This document shows positions 51,992 to 63,388 of a stretch of 64,000 bases of DNA, in pieces. Position numbers and translations under genes: made by a program. Numbering within the stretch: the stretch's first letter is position 1; every line of letters begins with the position of its first letter. This stretch comes from Diplosphaera chodatii. Taxonomy: Eukaryota > Chlorophyta > Trebouxiophyceae > Prasiolales > Stichococcaceae. The notes beneath the pieces were generated by a model. It was not told the origin of the DNA. It worked only from the letters and a program-made list of their open reading frames with translations, and made no database searches. The stretch is taken from contig JAALGY010000011.1 of NCBI GenBank assembly GCA_032358165.1, forward strand, positions 1,178,001 to 1,242,000, read 5' to 3'.

Positions 51992-54900
51992 TCACTCGGT
52001 GAAGGCCTGCAGCAGGCCGGCGAGCTCGGGCTCCAGGTCCAGTGCGGCGTCGTCCGCGAGGCAGGGGGGGAGATCCCAGGGGGCGGGCGCGCCGCAGCCG
52101 GCATTGCCCAGCGACCTCATGGCGCCGCTGGCGCCACCTAAGGCCGTTGCTGGCTGCGGCAGGCTGGGCATGCTGATGGAGCGCGGCGCCGAGAATGGCG
52201 GCAGGCTGATCTGGAAGCCCAGCAGCGATGGGTTGGGGGCTGACATGGCATGGAACGAGGTGGCCTGGAAGGTGGTAGCAGGCGGGTTACAGCCCTTCAA
52301 GGCGTCCAGAATGCCCCTGCAAGGGGGCCCGGTGGCATCGGCGTCCAGCGGCAGGTCGAGGTCGGAGCCGTCGCTGCTGCAGTGCAGCCCCGCAGTGTCG
52401 CACAGCAGGTCGCATATGCCGCCATCAAAGTCTGCAGCGCAGGTTGAAGTGCCATGAGAGATGGCGTGAAAGCATGTGCGCCTGATATCGTCGCTCAGCA
52501 CATCTATCTTGTTTTCGTGTTTCAAAACACCTAGAGACAGCGCAATCGGCTGCAGCACGCCCCAGCTGCACAGCCATGAAGCACAGCAGCCAGGCAATAA
52601 CCATTTTGATCCATACCGTGGTTCGCTTGCTCCAGCAGGGATGGTGGCATGGGGCCCGCCAGCAAGCTGTGGCCCGATGGGGGGGACCCTGCAGCGGAGG
52701 CGGCGCCGGGGGTCCCCGGGGCGGCCATCAGCTCGGTGCTGAGGCCGCCGGCGGGAAAGTCGACAGCCATTGGCAGCGGGTGCGGCAGGGTGTGCCCGTC
52801 GCTGGAGCCGCTGCGGCGCAGGGCCATGGCCGCCATGGCGGCGCTGCCGGCGAGGCCCTCGCCGCTGGACGCGTGCTGCAGGCGCGAGCGGAAGGCGGGC
52901 GGCGCCGCGCGGCCCCACAGGTGCGCCTGCACCGCATGCAACATCACCATCATGATACCCTGTTGATGGCTTGACGGCCTGATACCAGACTATCAAGCCA
53001 AGGGTGTCTGGAGGATCCATGAGAGGACTTGCATGCCTCCACAGCAGCTGCAGACGCTGATGTTGGAGGTCTTGCTGCGGTTATTTTTGGTCGAATGTTG
53101 TAAGCGTCCAGCATGGCAGGTGGCATGTAGTACAAGAAAGTTTCACTAGAAACTAATATATTCAAAAGTTCTTAGTAGATTACGATACTCATTATAGATG
53201 GACCACGCAAAGGGCACCTGGGGGGGCGCGCCGGGGCCGCCGATGGGCCAGGCGCCGGAGAAGGGGCGGGGCGAGACGCGGCCCCCACCCTGCAGCGGGC
53301 CCCCGCCGTGCCGCGGCGACGCCAGCAGCAGCGGCGAGGCCGTGCGCTCCAGGGGCACGTCTGGCAGCGCGCTGGCCAGCGCCGCTGGCAGCGGCTGCAA
53401 GGTTGGTAAGCGTCAACATCAGGCAGAGGACAGCTGCAGGGTGGGGCCTAGAAGATACTGTCAGGGCGCACTGCCCGGCAGAAGAGCGGTAGCACGACTG
53501 GTGGCGGTTTACGGCTCAGTGGTCGCAAAACTGGTCGAAATTCAATGGAGCAGTCCACCTGCGACAGGTCGGACGGCACCCCCCATGTCAGCGCCTGCTG
53601 CGCGGGGGCGCTGCAGCCGGCCGGGCGGCGGCGGCCACCCGCGCCTCGCGGCGACAGCTGCACTGCGCCATCGAGGCCGGGCGTGGAGCTCGCTCGTTCG
53701 AGGCCCGCCTGCGCACAGCGCCGAAGCCAGCTGTCAGCAGCCGCCAGAATGCCGCCCAGCGCCGGATCACTGTACTCTGTGATGTTCCTGGAGCATGTGC
53801 TGGCCCCTGATCATCAGGCCAGCCATGGGCGGCCCGCTTCAGCGCGCTGCACAGCGCCCGCAGGGCAGCGCTCTGCCGGTGCGCTGCGGCGGGTGCAGGA
53901 GCGGTTGGGGGGCGCACCGGGGGCGGGGGCGCCAGCCACTTGACGGCCTCGCCGCGCAGGGCCAGCGCCTCGCGCTCCCCGTCCTCGTACGCCAGCAGGT
54001 GGCGCCCCGAGGCCGGCTCCCATGCGTCGCACCGCGCCCTGTAGAACAGCCCGTCGTCGCGCCAGTATACCCCCAGCCGCCAGCCCACCGCCGCCTCCCC
54101 GGCCGGCGGCTCCGTGCCTGTCACAATAGGCAGCACCAGAGAGCATGACACACCATGTCTCACATGGTACCTGGGCTGAGGGACTGAAACGGGATGGTCT
54201 AGTGGGTGTCAGCTTGGCACATGCATGTCGTGCAAATGAGCATGCCAGTATGATGACGGGTGAGGAGACGCGGAGATCGTGTCCGCGGGCGCCGCACCTG
54301 GTGGCAGGCCGCCGTGCAGGGCGTGGCCGGCGACTGGCGGGCTCCACTCGGATGCGTCCGCCCCCAGGTCCACCCACTCATCCTGCACCAGCGTCTCAGC
54401 ATGTCTGCATTCGTGAAAGGCCTCACCAGGGGCTCGGCAGAGTCAACAACGTGTCTACAGCATGGCTGGCATATGCCGCAGATAGCACACAAGCTGTCAC
54501 ACTTGTGCTCACCTCCCCATCGTCGTACAGCACGTGGTGCTTGCCAGTTCCCGCGCTGTGCGCCAGCACCCAGCCCGCGTGCTGCAGGCCATCGCCGGCA
54601 AACAGCACTGCCACCCGCCCGCCCACCGCCGCGGAGCCTGCAACGAGCAATGCATCCATGATGACTGCAGTATTCTGTGCGAGATACACGCGAGGTCCTC
54701 AGGCAGACTTACGGGGCGACTGGCGAGAAGCTGCAGCCCTCGGACAGGACGTGTAGGACAGGACATAGTGGTATCTGAGCAGCCTGGACAGCCTCGGCGC
54801 GCACCCAGCGGCGGCCGGGGCACCGCCTGCTCCGGCAGCAGGCCCAGCGGCAGGTCGGCCACCACGTTCAGCGCGCTGGCGTCGACCATCGCCGCCTGCA

Positions 54901-56574
54901 CCGCCCAGCACATCACCGTGTCAGGAACTCGGCGACGCAGCCCCTTCCCATGAACCTCCAACCAGCACCGCCCGCCAACACAGGCTGTCAGAAAAGGCGC
55001 AAGTTGCCCCACACAAACACGTTGCTACAACCCTACAGCCACCACCGAGTTCAACAGTCCATCGTTCCATGGAACCCAATCGTGAGCTCAATCGAAGGTG
55101 GGGTCTGACCTTCATGGCGGGGGAGCTGCCGGCGGTGGCGGCGCGGGGCCCCAGCCACCGGAAGTGCTCCTGCTGCAGCGACAGCCACGCCCTGTCGCCC
55201 GCGTCGAAGCGCACGCAGCACTGCCGCTGCCGCTGGTCCGCCGCCACCACCTCCCCCTGCGTGCGCCATGACCAGGGGTACTGCTGCTGCTGGCTGTGGT
55301 TACCAGTTCTGACCCACTGCTGAAACCATGCTGCCACCGTTCATCCCACAGCGGCAGCAGGCCATGGGTTCAAAACACAGTGCAGTCAGACACGCCGCAC
55401 AGTACAACAACATATCATGTGTGCTGTCACCTTGCAGAAGGTGTGCATGTTGTCGCCCCGCACCCGCAGCACAGCGATGCGGGCGCCCACGACAGCCTGT
55501 ATGGCAAAACGCAGCAGGGGTGATGATGAGCAACCAAAAGCATCATCGTGCTGAAGCAGGAGCATCTGGAAGTCGTCACACGGGGTCGCCACAGGCGGCA
55601 CGGCTCCGGGGGGCGGTGATGTACAGCGGCGGGGCGCGCCTGGGAGGCGGGGGCGCCGCGGCGGGGGGAGGCGCTGCGGCTGAGGGGCTCCGGGTCCGAG
55701 CAGTCGTCGTCGCTGTCGTCATCCGCTCGGTCCCCCTCCCCCGCCGACACCTCGTCGCTGCGCTCCACGATGCGCACCGCGCGGCGGGCGGCGGCGCGCT
55801 GCGGCGGGCGCTGCGCCAGCGCCGCGGCCGCCTCCCCCCGCGCCAGCCGCTGCGCCGCCGCCACCAGGCGCACCGCCTTCGCAGCCTGCATGAGCAACGT
55901 GACAGTTCAACCTGCGCCCTCACGGAGCCGTGCAGCGAGGCGGCGGCACCCGAACCTGTACTGGACAGGGCGCCCGTGGAAATCTCGGTGTAACAGGACA
56001 GGCGCTGATGCGCCCGCCGCACCTTGCGCCGCGCCTCCGCCTCCGCCTCCGCCGCCTGCTGGCCCGCGACGGCCGCCTGCTGCCACTTGACGGCGCGATC
56101 GGTGCCTGCGGGGGGCCAGGGCACCCGGGGTGAGAGGTCAACAGCCCGGCTGGCTCCACGGTCGTAGAAGTATCTTTGATCAAGGTGCGGCAGGGAGGCC
56201 GGCCGTGCGTGATCAGCAACAGGTGGCTCACCCGATCCTGATGCATGCCGCTGCCGCTTGCGCAGGCGGCTGCTGACGCGCTGGGAGCCCGTGTCCGAGG
56301 CTCTGGCGCCAGGTGGCGAGTTGGTGACTGACGCCGATTGCGGCGGCTGCGCGCCCGTGACGTCGCTGGCGTCAGCTGCACAATGGTCGTGCAGCTTGTG
56401 GGCTGCCCCCTGCGGCTGGCCCTGCGGCTGCTCAGGCTGTCGCCCATGTTGCGGGACCAGCTGGATGCACTCCGTGATGCTGGACTGGCTGCTGGCGTTG
56501 TCGCTGAGGCACTGCTTGTGCGCGGGTACCCACGCTGCCTGATGGGCCAGCATGCCTGCGCCGGGCGACTGCAT
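51992..56574 (-). CDS. Unknown protein with three Tudor-like domains
   Basis: A multi-exon gene. The first ATG in the long first exon is 56574 (MQSPGAGMLAHQAAW). A disordered basic N-terminal region ends HASGSG and splices in phase to TDRAVKWQQAAVAGQQAAEA, a coiled helix, then AAKAVRLVAAAQRLARG and an acidic DDDSDDDCSDPEPLS patch. Tudor-like barrel 1 is AVVGARIAVLRVRGDNMHTF then GEVVAADQRQRQCCVRFDAG (about 55490 and 55250). Barrel 2 is VGGRVAVLFAGDGLQHAGWV, KHHVLYDDGE and DEWVDLGADASEW (about 54630-54330). Barrel 3 is WRLGVYWRDDGLFYRARCDA, HLLAYEDGEREAL and VKWLAP (about 54090-53935). The C-terminal part is Pro/Ser/Leu-rich, with a last exon SLLGFQISLPPFSAPRSISM ending DLEPELAGLLQAF before TGA 51992-51994. 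Tudor barrels usually read methylated histones or arginines, so a chromatin role is inferred. No catalytic domain is seen. Some exon joins downstream of barrel 3 are tentative, and two genes cannot be excluded. Confidence 0.68.
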
Positions 56575-57454
56575 CCCACTTGGGAGCTGCCAGGAGCCTG
56601 CGCTCCACCTGTCCACTGTTCACCCGTGCACCCTGTTTTTGCGTCGCCTGCGGCAGCGGTGCGCATCGCTTTCGAGTTATTCTAGGTTTCTGCGCTCAAT
56701 CCCGGGGCCTGAGCCGTCTCCGAGGCGGCCCTCGGCGAACCGGTGCGAGGATTGCGGGACACATCAAGGGGGTGGCACTGAATGAAGGCCGCGAGCTCAG
56801 GCGACACTGGCATGCAAACAAGGCATCAGGACGCCACAAAGCTGTTGGGTGGCGTCTGCACATGCATGGAGCCGGCTGGGGTTGAAGCTGTGCGGATGCT
56901 CGGTACCAACACCCAGGTCCAGAAGAAAAGCTGATCACGGCGCTTGTGTTGCGCTACAATGGTTTGGGTCACAGAATGTTGGAGAGATGGCAGACTGGTA
57001 CCTCAAATGATTGGGCGATCGCGGCGAGGCTCACGATATTAGCGGCTGCGATGGCCTGGCTTACACCACTGCATGCAGTGAATCACGGCAGTGGGCAAAC
57101 GGCGCCGCCGGTGCCCGCGGTCGCTTCGTCAGCCGGCTGCACGCTATTTCGGCGGAGGGCTGGGCGGAGATACAGGTGTGGCGGCCCGGGAGCGAGGGAT
57201 AGAACAGGCGTCATGTGGATCCATGACTCACCCCATGTGATCCAGGGGTCGATGAGGCCCGTGCGCAGGTGCCGTACCAGCCAATGTTCGTTACTGATCG
57301 GGCTTCCAGCGTGGCTGGTGTTTGTCTTGCCCTCTGCTTGGAACTTCCTTGTTACTCATATGTTACAGCCATGACAGCCGGTGCAACTGACTGCATGTAC
57401 GAGGCGCCTGCTGGCGGCACACGATGACCATGATAGCGGCGCATTGGCGGGCCG
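56575..57454. other. Intergenic region between two minus-strand genes
   Basis: About 880 bp. It should hold the promoter of the Tudor gene and the 3' UTR of FtsY. A plus-strand frame (56946-57374) is open, but its composition is unlike the neighbouring exons and it shows no motif. Nothing else is supported. Confidence 0.35.
57363..57367 (-). terminator. TGTAA polyadenylation signal (minus strand)
   Basis: TTACA on the plus strand, TGTAA on the minus, lies about 88 bases beyond the FtsY stop codon and is a plausible poly(A) signal for it. Confidence 0.45.
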
Positions 57455-59876
57455 TCATCGCGCCACGGCCTGCTTGGCGCTGGGGAACAGGGCGTCGACG
57501 AAGGCCGCCGCGTCAAAGGGCTGCAGGTCGTCCACCGTCTCCCCGACGCCCACAAACTTTATGGGGATGCCCAGCTCGTCCACCACGCTGCGGCCGCCAA
57601 CACAGCATGCGTCAGCATGTGCCATGCCTCATGGTACACCGCTGACAGGCTAATTCGCACAGCATCCACATGCCAGGAGCTGTTGCAAGTCCGACAGCAG
57701 GTGCGGTGCAACCCTGCAGACATGGCACGGCACGAGGCCGCCTGCTGCACTACCATTCAAAGCTCATGAACAACCACCCTTGTTGTCGTCGATCTCCAGG
57801 TCACGCAGGGCACCTGATCACTGCGCCGCCCCGCGCGGTGCCGTCCAGCTTGGTCAATATGAGGCCGTCCAGCGGCACGTGCTCGTTGAACTCCCGCGCC
57901 TGGTTCAGCATGTTCAGGCCTGCAACACAGCAGGCTTCCGGGAGTCGGCGCCTGTCCTTCCCAGATTCAGAGTTGCGCCTGGAGCTGCACGCCAGCTGCA
58001 CATCAGAGCGGGCGGCCGGGCCATCAAGCCACGCCACTGCTGCAATTGGGCGACATGACAGGCCCCCAGCAAAGAGACGAGGCACACCGTTCAGGCAAAC
58101 AGCAACCTTGATAGTAACCAGTAGTAAAATAGTAACCTCCAGGCACAATAGCAACCAACAGTAAACAGCAACCTCCAGGCACCTGTGGTGCCGTCCAGCA
58201 CGAGGAGGGCCTCGTGGGGCGCGCCCGGCAGGCGCTTGCCCAGCGCCCGGCGGCTCTTGGCCAGCTCCTCCATGAGGCCCAGGTTGGTGTGCAGCCGCCC
58301 GCTGGTGTCGCACACCACCAGGTCCAGCCCCCGCTTCACCGCCGCCTCCACCGCCTGCGCCCGCGAAACAAGCCGTCCGCACACAGAGCGCTGACACGTG
58401 CCCGACCATGACAGTACGGCAGACGCAAGATGCTGCCGGCTGCTGCCCCGGCGTCAGGCTTCACGCAGCGCCATGCGCCAGTGCGCATGAGGAGTTCCTG
58501 CAGCGCGGCGACGAGCGCTCCTCGCCTGGTACAGCAGGGCGTCGGGGCGCTGGTTGTCGCGCTGCGGGCCGAAGAACTCGGCGCCCGCCCGCTCCGCCCA
58601 CGTCTGCAGCTGCTCCGCCGCCGCCGCCCGGAAGGTGTCGCCAGCCGCCAGCAGCACCTGCAGCACGCGAGGCATAAACGCTGTGGCTGGGTGCCGCTGC
58701 CCGTGGCCACATCCCGCATGTGCTGCTGCTATGTGCTGCAGTGACAGGGTGGCTCGTCGAGGCAGCCATGTGCATCAGCTCACCGTGGCCCCCTCGCCCA
58801 CGAACTTGTGCGCCAGCTTGCCGATGGTGGTGGTCTTGCCGCCGCCGTTCACGCCCACGATGAACACCACGCCCGGCTTGGCGTCGCCAAAGTCCAGGGC
58901 CGTGCTGCCGCCGCGGCTCTCCAGCAGCCGCACAATGGACGCCTGCACCCGCCCACTATTGCAGCTCGGCCGTATCTGTTGGCCACCTTCCGCAAATCCT
59001 GACCATCGACTGAGCTCACACCATGTGGCAGCAGCAGCAGCAGCGGCGGCAGCCGCAGGCACCTTCAGCTCCGCACGGATGGCGTCACCCGTCTTGAGCT
59101 TGCCGCCCATGATCTGGTCCCGCACGCCGTCGACGATCTTGAGCGCCGTGCGCGGCCCAAAGTCCGCCGCCTGCGTCCGGGCACCGCACAGCCGTGAGCC
59201 CGGCACTGGGGCGGCGCTGCATGTGCACTGGTCCGCATGCACAGCTGCCCAGGTGCTGATGGCTCCCCATGCACGTGCAGCGAGCAGGTGCGCACGATGA
59301 GGGCCTCTTCCAGCTCCTCGCAGGCCTCGTCCGTGCTGTCCAGATTCCAGTATGTGAACAGCTCCTCGACCACCTGCAAGCATGCAGGTCCTGCGTGAGA
59401 CAAAGTGCCGCTGCGGCGGATGCGAGGCCAGAGAGGGAGAATGGTGCCATTGTGTCAGCCGCGCCAGTGACCGGTTGGTGGACTGGACCGAAGGTGCCAG
59501 CATGCTAGTCTTGACAGCATGCCATGCCGCACCCCAAGCTTCTCCCGCGTCTTCGATGTGCCCTTGAACACGCGGTCCAGGTCGCCGGTCGCCTTCTCCT
59601 TCAACACGCGTCCCAGCTTCTGCAGGATACCCGGCCCAGCCGCGACCGTGCATACTCGCCCCTGCAAGTGCATGCGCCACCTGCATCGTCGCTATGCTTC
59701 CATCCGCATGCAGCTTGGACACATGAGCAGGGCTCTTGCTCGAAGCACGCACTCACCTGTCTGTGACGCGACCTGCACTGCCATTGCCTGACAGAGTTTG
59801 CTGTAAGCTGTGCCGTCCGGCAGTCACGTCCAGCATGCGTGCCGCAGGCAGCGCGCCCATGCGGCGCTGCGTGCAT
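57455..59876 (-). CDS. FTSY: Plastid signal-recognition-particle receptor FtsY
   Basis: A multi-exon SRP GTPase. The first ATG in frame is 59876; exon 1 is an Arg/Ala/Thr/Gln-rich transit peptide ending CRSRHRQ at a GTGAGT donor. It joins in phase to [20 protein letters not shown], a membrane-binding and N-domain start, then [17 protein letters not shown]. The N domain continues [20 protein letters not shown] and [20 protein letters not shown]. The G domain shows G1 [20 protein letters not shown] (about 58840), [20 protein letters not shown] (about 58620), G3 [20 protein letters not shown] (about 58300), LLVLDGTTG, and G4 [17 protein letters not shown] (about 57850). The end is [20 protein letters not shown] to TGA 57455-57457. 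Together with cpSRP54 it delivers light-harvesting proteins to thylakoids. The lack of a long acidic A domain supports the plastid type. Confidence 0.93.
58112..58184. repeat. Imperfect tandem duplication (2 x about 37 bp) at an intron donor
   Basis: Unit 1 (58112-58148) and unit 2 (58149-58184) share the core AACCTCCAGGCAC and flanking TAG-AACCA elements. On the minus strand the repeat begins at the FtsY splice donor (CACAG|GTGCCTGG) and duplicates the GTGCCTGGAGGTT donor sequence 37 bp into the intron. Confidence 0.85.
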
Positions 59877-60490
59877 GGCCGCCTGACGGCCGTTGCAAGG
59901 CACGGACGACAGGCACAATGAATGATCAACACTTTCTTACGTCTCGAGATTGGATCTGCTTGATGAGAGTGTTGTGTCAAGTCAGGTGTTTTGAACTAGC
60001 GTGCTCGCAGTCAGATTGGGCAGCTTATCTTCATGCTTGCAATCACTAGCAAGCAAAGAACTCCTGGGCAAATCGCAAGCTTTGTGAGAATGAGCAATGC
60101 TGCAAATTAGCGAGAACTGATGTGCAGGCAGAATGTGATGACATGATCCACCAGGTGGATCAGGTAAAACGGCGGCCACTCCGGGAGCTGCAAAGTATCT
60201 GCATCAGGCCCCGGTTGCTTATGTGTAGGCGTGATAACTTACGGTGGTATGGGCAGAAGATGGTAGCAACTGGACACGACCACGGTGCATTGACGATGAC
60301 ATGGCCACAAAGAAAGATAGCCTGACGAAGAACCGCTTGTAAAAGTTTCGCCAGGTACACGTTCTGCTGATGAGCAGCCAATATCCCGCTGAGTACCGAC
60401 CAATAGCATGTGGACGAGCCCTTCAGTGATCAAAACTGTTGCTGACAGGCAGCTGACTGATCCTTCTCGCCTGCGCAGCACTGCGGTCGC
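59877..60490. other. Intergenic region between two minus-strand genes
   Basis: About 610 bp covering the FtsY promoter and 5' UTR and the UROD 3' UTR. It is lower in GC than the coding parts, and no gene is seen. Confidence 0.4.
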
Positions 60491-62975
60491 CTAGTAGCGG
60501 AAGTCGCGAGCAGTCTGGAAGAACTTAGCAACCGACTCCTCCGGTGTGCCAACCTGCGGGTGCAGCGACCATGCGGCGGTGGCGTCAGAGAGACGTGAAT
60601 GTGACATGACTGCAACAGGACTTTGCAGTGTGAATCCGCCAACTTGGCAGTGTATGACCAGCGGCACCCACCATGACACCATGGCCCAGGTTCATGATGT
60701 GACGCTGGTCGCGGCCCTTCTCGATTGTCTCAATGACCCTCTGCTCGATCGTCTGCTCCGAGCCAAACAGCACGCCAGGGTCCATGTTGCCCTGCAGAAG
60801 GGTGGGCGGAGATCGAACTTGGGCTAGCATGCAGCAGGTGCCCCGTGCTCGACAGGCCCAGGAGGCGCATCAGTGCAAGCGATGGTAGCAACACGTAGGA
60901 CCTCCTCCAATGCAGCTTGCAGCCTGCGCCAGCACCCTCACCTGGAAAGCGTAGCCGGGACCAACACGCTTGACGGCGTCTGTAAGATCCACGCTGCCGT
61001 CAACTGAAACGATGTCCGGGCCACACGCTGCCATGCGCTCCAGTAGACCGCCTGCAGCACAGGCGCTTCAGATGAGTGCGACGTTCATGCATGCACGCAG
61101 GCCCCAACATGCTTCCAGGCGGTTGCCTTTCTGCTGCCAGTCGATGGCAGTTGGACCATCTGCGGGCGCACACCGCTGCCGCTGATGTAGAGGATGATGG
61201 GCAGGTCCGGGTGCGTGGACTTCACATCGTCAATGATGCGCTTGATGTACGGGCCCGCAAACACGTCGAAGTCCTGCGGCGCCAGGTGGCTGGCCCAGGA
61301 GTCAAAGATCTGCACCGCCTGCGCGCCAGAGTCGGCCTGCAGACATCCACGAAAGGTGTCGGTGGTCACACTCAGGCCATAGATGCTCTGCGACCACACT
61401 GAAGTGAGGCCTCTGGGCAAGGGCATCTGTCCGCCAGTGAAACCCTCAGACCCTGCAATATAAAGCTGGTCTGCACTCAAGACACGTTCAGAACATTGTC
61501 CTCGAGCAGCACTGTGCGCTCGAGACGCTCACCTGGTACCGGACGTAGTCCGCTACTGAGTCGGCCAGCTTGCTGTTGAGCGCATGCAGCACCTCCGGAT
61601 TGGAGAACGCCATCTGCTTCACGTGTGCAAAGTTCTTGCTGGAGCCGCCTTCAATGATGTAGGAGGCCAGCGTGAATGGCGCGCCCACAAACCCGAGCAC
61701 CTGCTCAGCACATGCAGCATCCCTGTGAGAACACATGCGTCGCAAGCGCCATGACGAGGCACATGTGGTCACCAGCCTCTCGTACAGTGACAGACCGCAA
61801 GCAACAACATCGATTGGCAGGCTTGTCAATCTCACCGTGGACGCGTTGCCGACCTCCTGCCGCAGCGTGCGCAGCGCCTCGCCCACAAAGGGGCACGTGC
61901 CATCCGAGTCCAGCGGCGTCACCTTCTCCACTTGCTGCAGTGAAGAGAGCCACTGCGCTCGAGAGTGCATCGCACCATCCCCGCTTACAGTTGGATCAGG
62001 CACACCTGCCAAAATCCCGTGCCATGTGCCAACCATGCCAATTGCCAAGAACCGAGCTGCTCATCTGGCGTGTGCCCTATCGTGGATCCGTGCTGCTGTA
62101 CCTCCATGCTGCGGATGGGGTCCGCGATGATTGGACCCTTGCCCTGCACGATGTCGAAAGGGATGTTCATGCCCGACAACGGCGTCAGGATGTCGCTGAA
62201 CAGGATGACGCCGTCGGGCTTGAACGCCTCCCACGGCTGCAGCGAGATCTCCACCTGGGAACAGGCACGATGCGGGTCATGAGACCACTTGCTCTGCCCT
62301 GAAGTAGACAGTGGTGGCGGTGCTGTGGCTGAGTTTACCGACAGAGAGTGTGTGCAGCTTACCGCCAGGTCCACGTTCTCAGAGCGCTCCCTGAAGGTCT
62401 TGTGCTTTCTGCACAGCTCCTGGTACACCTGCGCAACCATGTCAGCGCAATGAACGTCTTGCAGAGTGGTGACCGACGTGGACAGGTACACGAATCAATA
62501 TACGCATGCCGCCTTGCGGAGCGCAGCACCTTCATGTAGCGTCCAGCCTGCCGCATCATCCATACAGGTGGCCGCTCCACCTTCTCCCCCCGCAGTGCCC
62601 GCACCATCAGCGGGTCAGCGCCCTGCAGATGAGATGCCAGCTCAGGCGTTTGCGTATGCATGTATGTATGCAAACCCACTGCCATGCTGTGCCACATGTC
62701 ACGGTGCCTGCACACACCTGCGAGGAGCTTGGCGCCTGAGCTGGGGCGGCATCGACGGCCGCAGCTGCATGGGTGGCAAGTCTTTGCGCCCGGCATCGCC
62801 TTTGCAGCGGCTTTGAGGGCAGGCTGTGCTGGGCTGCGGACCGCTGCTGCTGCAGGTTGACAATAGCTTTGGCACGATCAGCATCATCATCATCATCACG
62901 ACTGCCTTGTTCCGCATGCGTATGAGCCATCACTCGTACCTGCAGCTGCGTGCCGACGTTTGCTCCTAGCTGCAT
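60491..62975 (-). CDS. UROD: Uroporphyrinogen decarboxylase, plastid
   Basis: A multi-exon enzyme that converts uroporphyrinogen III to coproporphyrinogen III in haem and chlorophyll synthesis. The ATG at 62975 gives [12 protein letters not shown], which can splice in phase across a GTACGA donor to an Arg/Ser/Ala/Gln-rich transit peptide (about 62860-62720). The mature enzyme starts [20 protein letters not shown] with signature 1 [10 protein letters not shown]. It continues [40 protein letters not shown] (about 62210), [20 protein letters not shown], signature 2 [20 protein letters not shown] (about 61690-61640), [20 protein letters not shown] (about 61300), [20 protein letters not shown] (about 61040), [20 protein letters not shown] (about 60780) and [10 protein letters not shown]. 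It ends [15 protein letters not shown] before TAG 60491-60493. An alternative N-terminus without the first splice reads through a poly-Asp stretch. It is divergent from VTE3. Confidence 0.94.
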
Positions 62976-63388
62976 GACTTCACGCAGTGTGTCACAGTAA
63001 AGTAGGCTGTCTCTTGGGTACTCTTTGATGATCTGGCGCGCAGCAGTTATTGATGTGCCCTTCGGATACCGGTACAGAGTTTATACATGAGGTTGCGATG
63101 CATGTGCGCAAGGAGTGACATGCTTTGGCTGGATGATCCTCGCAGCCGCACAAGATCGCGTTTGTCAGACAGGAACACCTTATGTGATTAGGTCCAGAAG
63201 CTACACGTGCCTAGTCAAAGTGCATCAGTGGAAGCAGCAACGTGTTGTCCGACAACTCAATCATAAGCAAAGCCAGTGTGTGGAAGCCAGGCGGTCAGTC
63301 CTCGTGTTTGCGTACTGTCAGAGAAGTGCTCCTCTGCTCGGGGCAGGCGCAGCGATTGGTCAGCAGAAGGCCGGGGTGCACCTGCAGC
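62976..63388. promoter_or_regulatory. Probable bidirectional promoter of UROD and VTE3
   Basis: 413 bp between the start codons of two divergent genes for plastid enzymes. No gene is seen inside, apart from an upstream extension of the VTE3 reading frame from 63242. Confidence 0.4.

Noticed and set aside
56946..57374. A plus-strand 142-codon frame near FtsY
   Set aside because: No conserved motif, mixed composition and no splice context; it probably lies in 3' flank of FtsY.
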